Assembly (NCBI GenBank): GCA_963703165.1
Contig: OY969798.1
Location: 2,728,001 to 2,792,000 of the forward strand
Length of the DNA stretch: 64,000 nt
DNA from: JBQTKD01 sp963703165
GTDB lineage: Bacteria; Actinomycetota; Actinomycetes; Sporichthyales; Sporichthyaceae
Direction of reading: 5' to 3'
Part shown: positions 43,769-52,959 of the stretch, in pieces
Position numbering within the stretch: position 1 is the first letter of the stretch
Layout: each line of letters opens with the position of its first letter
Notes under the pieces: generated by a model
Seen by the model: only the letters and a program-made list of their open reading frames with translations
What the model was told of the DNA's origin: nothing
The model's database searches: none
Position numbers and translations under genes: made by a program

Positions 43769-43936
43769 ATGAGCACGCGTAAGCCGTGGCGGGCCCCGAG
43801 TGAGGGGTACTACCGCGCCACCGAGCCCGCGAAGGCGACACCCCGCACCACTCCTCCGCCGCCGTCCAAGGGCCGGGCAGGGGCCAGCCCGCCCCCGCGC
43901 TCCCGCCCGGACGAGTGCCAGTCCCAGGATGCCTGA
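43769..43936 (+). CDS. Small proline-rich protein
   Basis: 55 residues, MSTRKPWRAPSEGYYRATEP followed by a Pro/Arg-rich part and SQDA at the end. AGGAGG lies 6 bases before the ATG. It is homologous to the protein at 39223-39354 and lies divergent from the HIT-PLD-helicase gene. Function unknown, possibly a small regulator or anti-defence partner; that is a guess. Confidence 0.5.
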   Translation: MSTRKPWRAPSEGYYRATEPAKATPRTTPPPPSKGRAGASPPPRSRPDECQSQDA

Positions 43937-43969
43937 TCGGTTCACAGTGGGCCGTCGGTCTGTCTTCCG

Positions 43970-45469
43970 TCAGGCGGTGCCGATGATCTCCTCCGGCCGT
44001 CGGTGGACGACTTGCGACTCGTAGGTGTCCGCCACGTCCTGGAGCAGGCCCTCGAGTCCGCCGGTCTCCCCGGCGGCCAGGCGCCGGACATGGGTGACCA
44101 ACGCGTTGGCGGGCACCAGGACGACGGGGTACTGGTCGTCGATGATCTCGACCTGCGCCTGCCGCGAGAACGTGCCGGTCGTGACGAAAACGCCGATCCA
44201 CCCGCGCCGAAGACGCGCCACCAGCCGGGCGACCTCGTCGGGACTTATCGACGTGCTCGGTTTGATGCACTTGGCCTGGCCGAGAACCACCAGAGGTGTG
44301 TTGTGCTCGGCACTGCCGACGTCGAGGCGACCCACGAAGTCCATTCCTCCGTCGCCGCCGGCCCTCGTGATCCAGCCGTGCCGGTAGCGCCCGCCCGCTT
44401 CCTGCAGAAGGCTGGCGGCCACATGCGAGGCGAGCAGTTCGAACGCGTGCTTGCGCTTGTCGAAGAACCGGTACAGCGTCTCGAGAACCTGGCGGTCCTC
44501 GGGATCCTCGGGCAACTGCTCTGCGGCGCTCTTGACCCTGGACGAGAGGACCCGCCGGCGCACACGTGGAAGTGCGACGCGGCCCTGCCGTACCCACCGG
44601 CGCCAGCTCTCGGGGGCGTGGCGTAGGCACTCCTCCGGAGCGAGCGAGGCGTCCCGGCGATCGTCGATGAACTGCACATCGAGGATGTCGTGCGGCAGTT
44701 CGAGGACCGCCAGGTCGAGCACGACGTTGGGGAAGCTGCGCCCGCTGACGGGGTCGCGTTGCATGACGTACTCGAGGCGGTCGATGACCGCGAGGCCGCA
44801 GAACCTCACGTACCCCTTGACCTTGCCCTCGACCGTCTCGGAGCGCCACACCAGCAGCGGCGCTGCGCGTGCCCTCTCGGCCGGGTCCGTCGCAGCGTGC
44901 AGGCGCCACTCGTCCAACAGCGCTCGATTGCCTGTGGTGGCACCGGGCACACCGACGGTGGCGGGTTTGTGGTCCCCGTAGTACCGGATGTGCCCATGGT
45001 CGATGTCGAACTCGTCATGCCAGGGGTTGGACTCCTGGCCCGCTTTCCACGGGCTGGACCGCAGCCCGATGACCGGTCGACGGGAGCCACCGGGGGCGCT
45101 CACCATCGCGGTCGGGTTGATGCCGCTCTCCAGCATCAACTTCGTCGAGTCCGGGAACGTCGTCGCGTGGTGGTAATTCGGGTAACCGTCCAGGACCGGA
45201 TCGACGATCGGTGAACTCTTCGCGTAGCGGTAGACCTGACCCACGCGGAGGGTTCTCCAGGATCCGACGTACTCCGAGGGTTCATCGCTTGCGGTCGCGG
45301 GGGAGCTGAACGCTGCCTCGTCGTCGAGGATCTCCGCCGTCGGATCGGCCTCCGCTGCTTCGGTGCCCCACTGCAGGTCCGGTCGCCGGGGCTCCGGCCG
45401 ACTGCCGGACGCCGGCTCTGCCGGCGGTTTTGACGGCCGCTTGTCCCTCACGACTCCGCAGTGTGGCAC
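43970..45469 (-). CDS. AspBHI/MspJI-like modification-dependent restriction endonuclease
   Basis: 499 residues. The N-terminal half (WRTLRVGQVYRYAKSSPIVD, then GYPNYHHATTFP) has the layout of AspBHI-type DNA-recognition domains that bind 5-methylcytosine. The C-terminal domain is Mrr-like: AFELLASHVAASLLQEAGG near 340, GGDGGMDFVGRLDVG near 372 and LVVLGQAKC near 395, giving the D...QxK catalytic set used by MspJI-family enzymes instead of ExK. It would cut DNA carrying modified cytosine, a type IV activity that needs no companion methylase, and none is seen. GTG 45469 or 45451 could be the start. Confidence 0.75.
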   Translation of the reverse strand: MPHCGVVRDKRPSKPPAEPASGSRPEPRRPDLQWGTEAAEADPTAEILDDEAAFSSPATASDEPSEYVGSWRTLRVGQVYRYAKSSPIVDPVLDGYPNYHHATTFPDSTKLMLESGINPTAMVSAPGGSRRPVIGLRSSPWKAGQESNPWHDEFDIDHGHIRYYGDHKPATVGVPGATTGNRALLDEWRLHAATDPAERARAAPLLVWRSETVEGKVKGYVRFCGLAVIDRLEYVMQRDPVSGRSFPNVVLDLAVLELPHDILDVQFIDDRRDASLAPEECLRHAPESWRRWVRQGRVALPRVRRRVLSSRVKSAAEQLPEDPEDRQVLETLYRFFDKRKHAFELLASHVAASLLQEAGGRYRHGWITRAGGDGGMDFVGRLDVGSAEHNTPLVVLGQAKCIKPSTSISPDEVARLVARLRRGWIGVFVTTGTFSRQAQVEIIDDQYPVVLVPANALVTHVRRLAAGETGGLEGLLQDVADTYESQVVHRRPEEIIGTA

Positions 45470-45706
45470 CCGCGATCATCCGTCGGCTCGAACGCCGTCA
45501 ACCCCGGCCCGCCAGTGATGCTGATCGACGGGTGCGTTGCCGTAACGGGGGACGAATCGTACGAATGCCGGTGCGGTGTGGCTGACCCTGCAGACCTTCC
45601 GGTCCTGGCGACAAAGGGTGAGCGCCGTTGCGACTGCGATGGACGCGGCGGTCGGCGCATACTTGACGGACCTGAACGGCACACGGCCGTGGTGAGGAGG
45701 TGCCGC

Positions 45707-45919
45707 GTGACCACGTCGGCGGCAAAGCGCGAGGCCGCGCGCGCCAAGCAGGAGTTCCCCATGGGCGCACGGGTTCGTGTCCAGCTCGGCGCGCGCTTTC
45801 ACGACGCGGTGGTGGTCGAGCACCGCAACGGGCGCGTCTGGGTGAACATCCACATCGCCGGAGGCGATGAGCCCATGCTGTCCTCCTACGCCCCACACCA
45901 ACTCGAGCACGCCTCCTGA
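45707..45919 (+). CDS. Small hypothetical protein
   Basis: 70 residues: a basic N-terminal helix (TTSAAKREAARAKQEFP) and a beta-rich part (GARVRVQLGARFHDAVVVEH) resembling a small SH3-like or Tudor-like barrel. GTG 45707 is preceded by GAGGAGG. It is divergent from the restriction gene. No family recognised. Confidence 0.5.
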   Translation: MTTSAAKREAARAKQEFPMGARVRVQLGARFHDAVVVEHRNGRVWVNIHIAGGDEPMLSSYAPHQLEHAS

Positions 45920-46068
45920 ACCGACCGGCGGCGGCGTTTGACGGCGGCTGTTGCAGGGGGCGTCCGGCTCGCGGCAGGCTGATCTCGTCGTATTGCGCCA
46001 TCGGGTCGGCGTGCGTGGCAACACGCATCTCCGCCGTCGATCGACGCATGCGCGGCGGGTCCCCGCCG

Positions 46069-46806
46069 CTACCTGTCGAGCGGCTGCGGTTGAAGTTCCT
46101 CCAGCCCGAGCTTGTCTCGCAAACTCAGTTCCCATTCGCGAAGGCCTTCGACTGCGCTTCGCTCGGTGCAGGGGTTCATGCAGGCGATGATCGCCGTTCG
46201 TGCACGCTCACTTCTCCGGTCGTTGCCCACGCGGTAGACCACTTCGACGCCGTTGACGAAACCGACGGAGCCGGCGGTGAGTCGGAACCCCGCGTTGACC
46301 AGGACCGGCCGAGGTCTGCCCGGCTCGTCGGGGTAGGTGAACCCGGTCTCGGAAGCGGGAATGACCTGCCCGATCGCAGGGTGGTAAGTGCGAATGGCGT
46401 CTGCGGGGAAACCTTCGCCACCGTCGAAGGTCGAGTCCCTGCTGTTGCGGGGCCACACGGTGATGGCGCCGAGGTACGCGAGGTTGGGGGAGCCCAGCGG
46501 TCGTACCTCAAGGATTTCGAGTTCCTTGCCGGCCGCTCCTTCGATGAACAGCGTGCTGACCGTGAATGCCTTCTCCGTCGGGAACAGCTTGACGTAGAAG
46601 GTCCGGCGCGGACGCTCGGGTTCCAGCGCAACGTCGCCCGAACTCAGTGCCCGCACACCCACGACGCCTGCTCCGGACAGAACCAATGCTCCTACTGCTA
46701 GGACCACCAGCATCGGTCTACGAGACCTGGAGGGCGCAGCAGCAGTCCGCGTGCAAGCACTCTCTCCACTCGTTCGACTGAGCCGGTCTTCGCCGTTACC
46801 GAGCAC
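46069..46806 (-). CDS. Membrane-anchored short member of the paralogous pair (copy B)
   Basis: 245 residues from GTG 46806, which overlaps the end of the long partner by 11 bases. A hydrophobic N-terminal anchor (PMLVVLAVGALVLSGAGVVG) has no lipobox Cys, unlike its two relatives. The domain shared with 37556 and 48520 follows: SPNLAYLGAITVWPRN, TYHPAIGQVIP, GFRLTAGSVG, VVYRVGNDRRSERARTAI, ACMNPC. Gene order long-short is the same as in copy A but on the other strand. Function unknown; presumably extracytoplasmic. Confidence 0.64.
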   Translation of the reverse strand: MLGNGEDRLSRTSGESACTRTAAAPSRSRRPMLVVLAVGALVLSGAGVVGVRALSSGDVALEPERPRRTFYVKLFPTEKAFTVSTLFIEGAAGKELEILEVRPLGSPNLAYLGAITVWPRNSRDSTFDGGEGFPADAIRTYHPAIGQVIPASETGFTYPDEPGRPRPVLVNAGFRLTAGSVGFVNGVEVVYRVGNDRRSERARTAIIACMNPCTERSAVEGLREWELSLRDKLGLEELQPQPLDR

Positions 46807-48093
46807 GCTGGAATCCCTGAACCCTCTGGCCCGGGGCCGCTGGGACGTCGGAGTGGCCGCAAATGTAGCCCTGGTCAAGGGGCTTGTTGGTCCTGGGATG
46901 GCGTCTGATCTTGAAGAAGTAGGTAATCCCGACCGATTCGTTGTAGCCACTCGAAGAACTGCCGCTGAAGCCGCTTCCGCCGACGGATTGGAGGAGGAAG
47001 GCGGAACTGTAGGTAGCTGCGCGATCGTCTTCGGTCTCGGCTTCCTCCAGCGCGGACGGCACGGTTCGCCCGTCCCCTGGCGTGCAGGAAAAGTTTGGGT
47101 AGCGGGAGTCAGCCGTGTCACTTCCGCCGGTGCTGCGTACCGGACTGGTCACCACGAGGACGTCTTCGTTGCCCCGGAAATCGCGAGCACAGGAGCGGCG
47201 CAGGATGACGTGCTGGATCTGAGCCAGGTAGTCCGTCCTCAGCGGTCGTTTCCCTACGGCAGTCTCCTTGGGGAACTTCCCTCCGATCCGCACCGTGCGG
47301 CTTCTCGACCCGTTGATGCTGAAGAGCCCACCGGCAACGGAACCGCCAGTGCTCATCTCGGCCGTCGCGCCCTTGAGATACCTGACTTGAGCCGTAACCC
47401 TCTCTCGGGCGACGGTGGAGGCGACGGTCGTCATGGTCCATTCGTCGCCGACCTTCTCGAAGGGCGTGCACCCTGGAGGTACCGGCTTTCTGTAATCAGC
47501 CGTCACCGGTTCCGCGCCGGTGAAGCCAAGGCCCTGTTCGACCGCTGCCTTGGTCCGGTCGAGAGTCAGGTCGAGCAGATTGCTTGCCGCCTCCACCACC
47601 TCCCCGACCGGCTCCACAAGACCGGTCAGTTTGCGGATCCACTGACCTTCCGGGGTTGGGACGGCTTGCGTCAGATAGGTGTAATGACGGTCGCCATGAA
47701 ACACGTCGAGCTGGATGTCGAGCCCGTCCTCTCCTGTCAGGGAACGCAGGAGGTCGGTTACCGGGGCGCGTAATTCGTACTTGCCCGTGCCGTCGGCGAC
47801 GGTGCGCGCGACGGGAATCAGGTTGAACTCGCCGCCCACCGGTAGGTCCGCCACGGTGTCGTTGCTGGGCCAAGCCCAGAGCAGCACCTGAGCGTCGGGC
47901 ATCGCGGCGCCGGTGACTTGTTCGATCGCACCTTGCAGGATCACGCGAATTCGGGAAAGGTGCTCAGCGCGTTGATGCCATCGGTCGCGGAGCCATTTTC
48001 GGCTTCGGCGGCCATGGCCGGCAGGGGTAGGACCGTACCTGCGATCACGGCGCAAGCGACGATCGCGCAGGCGAGGTCATTGACAGACTTCAA
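46796..48093 (-). pseudogene. Long secreted member of the paralogous pair (copy B), frameshifted near its 5' end
   Basis: A TTG at 48093 with GGAGG 7 bases upstream starts a signal peptide (LKSVNDLACAIVACAVIAG...PAMA) and continues NGSATDGINALSTFPEFA, the counterpart of copy A's ALSNFPQFA, before TGA at 47941. The remaining 370 residues are in another frame and align from VILQGAIEQVTG to GQRVQGFQRAR. Copy A has about 13 more residues at this point, so a deletion of roughly 40 bases that is not a multiple of three is inferred near 47945. Cysteines match copy A (PGCTPFEK, RRSCARDF, FSCTPGD, YICGHSD). Confidence 0.65.
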
Positions 48094-48519
48094 GCTGAAG
48101 CCTCCAGATTCGACAGGATCGGCCCGTCGCCGGTGGCTGATCATCTGCGGACATGTTGGGCCGGCGCAATAGGCGCGCTGACTCTCGGCAGCCGAATCCC
48201 CGACTACGTCGGCGGACCCCGTGCGGCGAAGGTCCGACAAGGTCGGCCGCTTGGGGTTCCTCCGGTTCGGGTTTCAAGCGCTCTGGACATGCCAGACGCG
48301 ACCGAGGGCGGGCGCGTCGAGCTGTACGTTGCGATGACACGAGCGCGACGAGCTGGCGACCACCACCGGCGGCGAAGTCAGCGATCTGCTGTCGGCGCCG
48401 CCCTAAGCCCAACGTGGCTAAGTTTCGAGTCGGCGGGGGCCGAGGCACTCGGCGGGCATGTGCGGCGCTCCGGCGCGCGCCTCCCTCATCGGTGTCCGGC
48501 GGTCCGGGACTCTCAGCAG
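48094..48519. other. Intergenic region between the divergent paralogues
   Basis: 426 bases with no convincing gene. One plus-strand frame includes GRVELYVAMTRARRAG (near 48307), which recalls the last motif of UvrD-type helicases, but flanking sequence is not helicase-like. Promoters for the genes on both sides must lie here. Confidence 0.35.
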
Positions 48520-49179
48520 GTGGTCTCATCCTTGGGACGTCGCCGCTCGTGGGGCGCGCTGCTCGGCGTCGCTACAGCGTCTGCCGTGGTGTTGTCGGGC
48601 TGCGGCGGGGGCAACGCCGCCGGTGGAACTGAAGAACTGCGCCCGGTGCGGCCGGAGACCATGTTCAAGCTGGCGGGGTTCGAACCGACCAAGCCCACCG
48701 AGTTCAGCCTGGTCGCACTGTCGATGAACGCTGCGGGAAAGACCGTCGAGATCCTCGAGGTACGACCGGTTGCAACACCGAACGTCGAGTACATCGGATC
48801 GATCGCCGTGTGGCCCAACGAGGCCAAGGGCAACACCTCGGACGGTGGACCCGGGTTTCCGCCCGCCACCGTCAAGAAGCACCACCCAGCGCTGGGAGTC
48901 GTGATTCCACCGAGCGCCACCGGCCATCTCTATCCAGGGGAGGCCAAGCCCCGGGACCTCGTCGTCAACGCCGGCTTCAGGCTCACCTCCGTCGAGTCCG
49001 GTGCCGTCAACAGCATCGAGGTCGTGTACCGCGTGGACAACGAGGTACGGCGCGAACGGTCGCGCACCGGAGTTGTCGCTTGCGTCAAACCCTGCGCGGA
49101 CGAGGAGAAGTACAAGTCCGATCTCATCGAGTGGCAACGGGGCCTCTTCGCGCGCTACGGCATCGAGGAGTCGGAGTAG
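48520..49179 (+). CDS. Unrecognised lipoprotein, third member of the short family (copy C)
   Basis: 219 residues. The signal peptide GALLGVATASAVVLSGCGGG ends in a lipobox with Cys at about 28. The mature domain is the one seen at 37556 and 46069: TPNVEYIGSIAVWPNE, KHHPALGVVIP, GFRLTSVESG, VVYRVDNEVRRERSRTGV, ACVKPC. No long secreted partner is next to it on the same strand; the broken copy B partner is divergent upstream and could act in trans. GTG 48520 has only a weak AGCAGG upstream; TTG 48532 is possible. Confidence 0.6.
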   Translation: MVSSLGRRRSWGALLGVATASAVVLSGCGGGNAAGGTEELRPVRPETMFKLAGFEPTKPTEFSLVALSMNAAGKTVEILEVRPVATPNVEYIGSIAVWPNEAKGNTSDGGPGFPPATVKKHHPALGVVIPPSATGHLYPGEAKPRDLVVNAGFRLTSVESGAVNSIEVVYRVDNEVRRERSRTGVVACVKPCADEEKYKSDLIEWQRGLFARYGIEESE

Positions 49180-49226
49180 GCGCCGAACAGGGCGATGGAA
49201 TGCCGCGCGCGGGACCGCGCCGCCGG

Positions 49227-49745
49227 TCAGGCCAACCCGGCCAGTTTGTACAGCACCAACGACCCGGCGACTGCGACATTGAGGCTCGCTCCGCGCCCGA
49301 CCATCGGGATCTCGACGACCTCGTCGATGAGATCCCACACCTCTTCGGGCACGCCGTGGTGTTCGTGCCCGAGCAGCACCACCGTCCGCGTTCGCGCCGG
49401 TTCCAGTCGCGACAGGCTCGTTGCGCCCTCGCCGAGTTCGACGGCCACGACCCGGGTCCCGGTCGCCCGTTGCGCCTCGAGCCATTCCCGTTTGCCCGGC
49501 GCCACCCAGTGCACGCAACTGCGTCCCGTCAAGGTGTTCCCGACCGCCAACGCGTCGCGGTAGTGCGGCGTGCGCGGCACCGCCATGCACGCCCCGACGG
49601 CGTCGCAGGTGCGCAGCAACGTCCCGAGGTTCGCGCCGTAGGCCACCCACAACGGCCCCATCACCAGGTGGTCCCAACAACCGTGTCCGCCTGCGCGGCG
49701 AACAGCACGCAGGTCGCGTGGCCGGGACTTGCTCGACCCGCTCAC
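49227..49745 (-). CDS. SpoU-family (SPOUT) RNA ribose methyltransferase
   Basis: About 172 residues. SPOUT knot motifs are clear: YGANLGTLLRTCDAVGA (motif 1), VVLLGHEHHGVPEEV (motif 2) and MVGRGASLNVAVAGSLVLYK (motif 3). Members transfer a methyl group from SAM to the 2'-OH of tRNA or rRNA. An extension such as WDHLVMGPLWVAY before motif 1 is usual, so the start is placed at GTG 49745 although no ribosome binding site is evident; ATG 49661 would cut the domain short. Confidence 0.8.
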   Translation of the reverse strand: MSGSSKSRPRDLRAVRRAGGHGCWDHLVMGPLWVAYGANLGTLLRTCDAVGACMAVPRTPHYRDALAVGNTLTGRSCVHWVAPGKREWLEAQRATGTRVVAVELGEGATSLSRLEPARTRTVVLLGHEHHGVPEEVWDLIDEVVEIPMVGRGASLNVAVAGSLVLYKLAGLA

Positions 49746-49858
49746 CGCAGGGGAGGAGTCGCACTCCGCATCGTCATCGTGAGCGGCGCTTCGCGGCGCA
49801 CCGGGGCCATCGTCAAGGTCGGGCGTCCAGGATAGGCAGTGCGGCGTTCCACCGTTGG

Positions 49859-50734
49859 TCAGACGAACAGATCGGCGACGGTGTGCCCAGTGATGGCCCG
49901 TTCGACCCAAGCGTCGAGTTGGGCAAGGTCGGTGCAGTTGGCGATCCGGAAGCGAGACTCTTCGTCCACCTCGATGCCGCGGACTTCGAGGACCTTCAGC
50001 AGCGTCGAGGCTTTGCCGCGTGCCTCGAGGCTGCGCGTCCACTCGCTTTCGTAGTGGAAGGTCTCTGCGGCCATCAGCTCCTCCAGGTGCCGGCGGGCCA
50101 TCTCGGGCAGCTCGGCGAGTACGAGACGAACATACTCGACGGCCTGCTCGACGGGGGTGTGGTTCAGTGCCACGGAGAGGGCGTCGAGGACGTTGAACGG
50201 GCCGTCCTCGCGGACGTGCGCGAGGGCCGAGAGGACCGCGAGTTCCGGTGCCGTGGACGCGGCCACCGGATCGTCGAGAACAGGGATGGCGGCCGGGCCG
50301 AGGACCATCGGCCCGATCCGCGAAACCCCGTCGCCCAGGTCGATCGGTTCCGCGGCCCACCGTGCGGTAGCGGCATCGACGCACACCACGAGCAGCGCGA
50401 CGGGGCAGCGGAGGTCGCGGCGCACGGCGGTGAGGTACTCCGGCCACACCCACGTCTTGTCCTCGTCCGGGCGCAGTTGCACCTCGACGATGACGGCGAA
50501 GACCGGCCCGGTGTGGTCCTCGGCCAGGACCACTGCATCGGCCCGGTGCGCGGCCGGGCGCAGCTCGATGACCTCGGCCGATCCCAGTCGCACCTCGTCG
50601 TGGGCGGGTACTGCGAGACCGAGTTGCTGCGAGAGCAACTCGGCCGCGAGCGCGGGCCGGTGGCGGAACATCGCCACGAGGGTCTCGTGCAGGTAGGACG
50701 CCACGGAGCGAAAGTTACGTGCGACCGCCGACAT
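49859..50734 (-). CDS. Rpn-like PD-(D/E)xK family protein, copy 3
   Basis: 291 residues, clearly homologous over its length to the protein at 34889 (YLHETLVAMFRHRPALAAEL, then RADAVVLAEDHTGP and VFAVIVEVQLRPDEDK, WPEYLTAVRRDLRCP), but diverged and without the RGEA repeat, having EARGKAST instead. It ends TVADLFV. It lies beside lipoprotein copy C, just as copy 1 lies beside pair copy A, so the two families have travelled or multiplied together. Function unproven; a DNA endonuclease is inferred from the D...ExQ...K pattern. Confidence 0.6.
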   Translation of the reverse strand: MSAVARNFRSVASYLHETLVAMFRHRPALAAELLSQQLGLAVPAHDEVRLGSAEVIELRPAAHRADAVVLAEDHTGPVFAVIVEVQLRPDEDKTWVWPEYLTAVRRDLRCPVALLVVCVDAATARWAAEPIDLGDGVSRIGPMVLGPAAIPVLDDPVAASTAPELAVLSALAHVREDGPFNVLDALSVALNHTPVEQAVEYVRLVLAELPEMARRHLEELMAAETFHYESEWTRSLEARGKASTLLKVLEVRGIEVDEESRFRIANCTDLAQLDAWVERAITGHTVADLFV

Positions 50735-50891
50735 ATCTGATCGCTTCAGGACGGCGTCACTGCCAGGACGCATCCTCTGCGGCGGTGCGCGCCTGAACTC
50801 ACGCGTCGATGGGCGAGAAACGCTGCAGGAGATGCTTCGGACACGCCAGGCCGACCAGGGGCCGGTCGACTCAGCGCCGCGCAGAGCTACC

Positions 50892-52110
50892 TCACGAGCC
50901 AGCGATGAACCCCCGGACCACGGGGTAGATCTCCGTCTCCCAGCGACGCCCGGAGAAGACGCCGTAGTGTCCGACGCCCTCCTGCAGGTAGTGCGACTTC
51001 CGCTTGGCCGGAATCCCCGGGCACAGCGCATGCGCGGCTTCGGTCTGCCCAGGCGAGCAGATGTCGTCGTTGGCGCCCTCGACGGTGAGCAGCGCGGTGC
51101 GGGTGATGGCAGCAGGGTCCACCGTCCGTCCACCGACCACGAGCTCACCCTTCGCGAAGTGATGCTCCATGAAGATGCGCTGCACGGTCTCGAGGTAGAA
51201 CTCGGCGGGGACGTCCATGACCGCGCCGTACTCGTCGTAGAAGTCGCGCGTCGCCGCGGCCTTCGCCGTCTCGCCGGTCACCAGGTCCCGGTACATGTCG
51301 CGGTGCGCGAGGAGGTGGCGCTTGCGGTTCATCGACATGAAGGCGACGAGCTGCACGAAGCCCGGGTAGACGCGGCGCCCGGCACCGGCGTAGCGGCCGG
51401 GGACGGTGGTGATCACGCGCTTCTCGAAGGAGGCGATCGTGCGTCGCTCGGCCATCAGGTTGATCGAGTTCGGGTTGACGCGGGTGTCGATCGGTCCGGC
51501 GATCAGCGTCATGGACGCCGGCTGCGCGGGGTCGTCGTCGGCGGCGAGCAGCGCGACGGCCGCCAGCACCGGCACGGCGGGCTGACACACCGACACCACG
51601 TGCGTGCCGGGGCCGAGGCAGCGCAGGGCGTCCTGCACGTGCGCGACGTACTCGTCGAAGCCGAAGACCCCGTCCTCGAGCGGGATGTCGCGCGCGTTGT
51701 GCCAGTCCAGCACGTACACGTCGTGGTCGGAGAGCAGCGTGCTTGATGGTCGGGCGGATCAGGGTGGTGAAGTGCCCGGACATCGGCCCGACGACGAGCA
51801 CCCGCTTCTGCCCGGTGACGCCCTTGTGGAAGTTGATCAGGGTCGCGAACGGGGAGGACCACTTCGCGCGTTCGGTGACGACGACCTCCATGTCCCCGAC
51901 ACCGACCGAGGTGATCCCGAACTCCGGGCGGGTGTGCGTCGGGCGGGCCTTCGCGGCGATCTCGCACACCGCGCGCACGTGCCGCAGGCTGCGGGACTTG
52001 TCCAGGCTCGGCGGCAACTTGCGCAGGGCCTTCGCGGTCAGCGCCGAGGCGGTGACGGCGGGCGTGCCCAGCCGACGGTTGAGCTCATAGCTGGTGTAGA
52101 GCATGGACAC
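50892..52110 (-). pseudogene. phaZ: Intracellular PHB depolymerase, frameshifted
   Basis: GTG 52110 (GGGAG 6 bases upstream) starts VSMLYTSYELNRRLGTPAVT, the usual MLYxxYE start of PhaZ-type depolymerases, and the frame is good to VLVVGPMSGHFTTLIRPTIK. The rest, TLLSDHDVYVLDWHNARDIP onward (VSVCQPAVPVLAAVALL with the lipase-box-like nucleophile Cys, AGPIDTRVNPNSINLM, and GANDDICSPGQT to GVGHYGVFSGRRW), is in the next frame and ends at 50892. One extra base near 51739-51743 explains it exactly: K then T become adjacent as in relatives. Known role: mobilisation of intracellular polyhydroxybutyrate. Mutation or sequencing error. Confidence 0.8.
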
Positions 52111-52371
52111 GTTCGACTCCCTTGTCGGCTTCCCGAAGCGTAAGTTACCCCTAGGTAATACCCACCGGTAGGGGATGTAAGAACTTCACAGCGGCGGCCC
52201 AGGTCGGTGCGGCGTCTTGAGCGTGTCGGGGCCGCTCCGGGAGCCGGTCGGGCGCGCATCTGCGGTGGCGTTTCGCCGTCTCGACGGCCGACGAAAGGGC
52301 GCCACGCCACCCGAAGATGCCGGCCGAGCCGCCACTCGTCGCACTCCCGTCAGCGCTCGTACTCTCGTGAA

Positions 52372-52593
52372 ATGAGCGAACCTCCCGACGACGAGGAGCG
52401 CTTCGAGACGCCCGAGCGCCGGGCCTACACGTCGGACCCGAACCTGGTCGCGATCAACGCCCTGGGCGAGCAGACCGCGGGCGGGTTCGCTGAGATCCGC
52501 GGTCGCTTGGACGGGCTCGCGGCAGGCATGGACACGACCCACGCCATGATCGCCCGGCTCCTCGAGCAGGGTGGTGATCCACCCGCCTCGTAA
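52372..52593 (+). CDS. Small coiled-coil-like protein
   Basis: 73 residues: an acidic start (SEPPDDEERFETPERRAY) then a helical GGFAEIRGRLDGLAAGMDTT segment. ATG 52372 follows CTCTCGTGAA with no strong ribosome binding site. The type resembles the small helical protein at 60558. No family recognised. Confidence 0.4.
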   Translation: MSEPPDDEERFETPERRAYTSDPNLVAINALGEQTAGGFAEIRGRLDGLAAGMDTTHAMIARLLEQGGDPPAS

Positions 52594-52726
52594 GGCCTCG
52601 TGCCGGGGCGAAGGCGCCCTGTTGGACACCCCTTGACGGCAGCGAATTCCTGTAGAAAATCTCCTCCGTCAACACAGTCCAGCGCGCGGTGAAGGACCGC
52701 GCCGGCCGGTCACCGGCCCGCACAAC

Positions 52727-52948
52727 ATGGAGGTCGTGGTGGAACTTGTCGTGGCCGTCATCGCACTCGCCGTCATCGGTGGCGCACTGCTCTGCCTGGC
52801 GTTGATCGCCCTCGCGACGGTGATCGGCCGGCTCTGCCGGGTGACGGCCGCAGCCGTCTCCGCGCGCACTGCCGAGCGGCACCGTCCGAACCCGCCGCGC
52901 GCGGGGCTCGCGGACTGGCCGGTCCCGCGGCAACGTCTGACGCGCTGA
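52727..52948 (+). CDS. Small single-span membrane protein
   Basis: 73 residues. One long hydrophobic helix (about 4-35: VVELVVAVIALAVIGGALLC onward) is followed by a basic cytosolic tail rich in Arg and Pro. The initiation codon could be ATG 52727 or GTG 52739. It is divergently arranged with small genes and converges on the LigD-like gene. Function unknown. Confidence 0.42.
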   Translation: MEVVVELVVAVIALAVIGGALLCLALIALATVIGRLCRVTAAAVSARTAERHRPNPPRAGLADWPVPRQRLTR

Positions 52949-52959
52949 GCGAAACGAAG

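Noticed and set aside
48290..48400. A UvrD helicase remnant suggested by ELYVAMTRARR
   Set aside because: Only one short motif; neighbouring residues in all frames are unlike helicase, so chance is likely.
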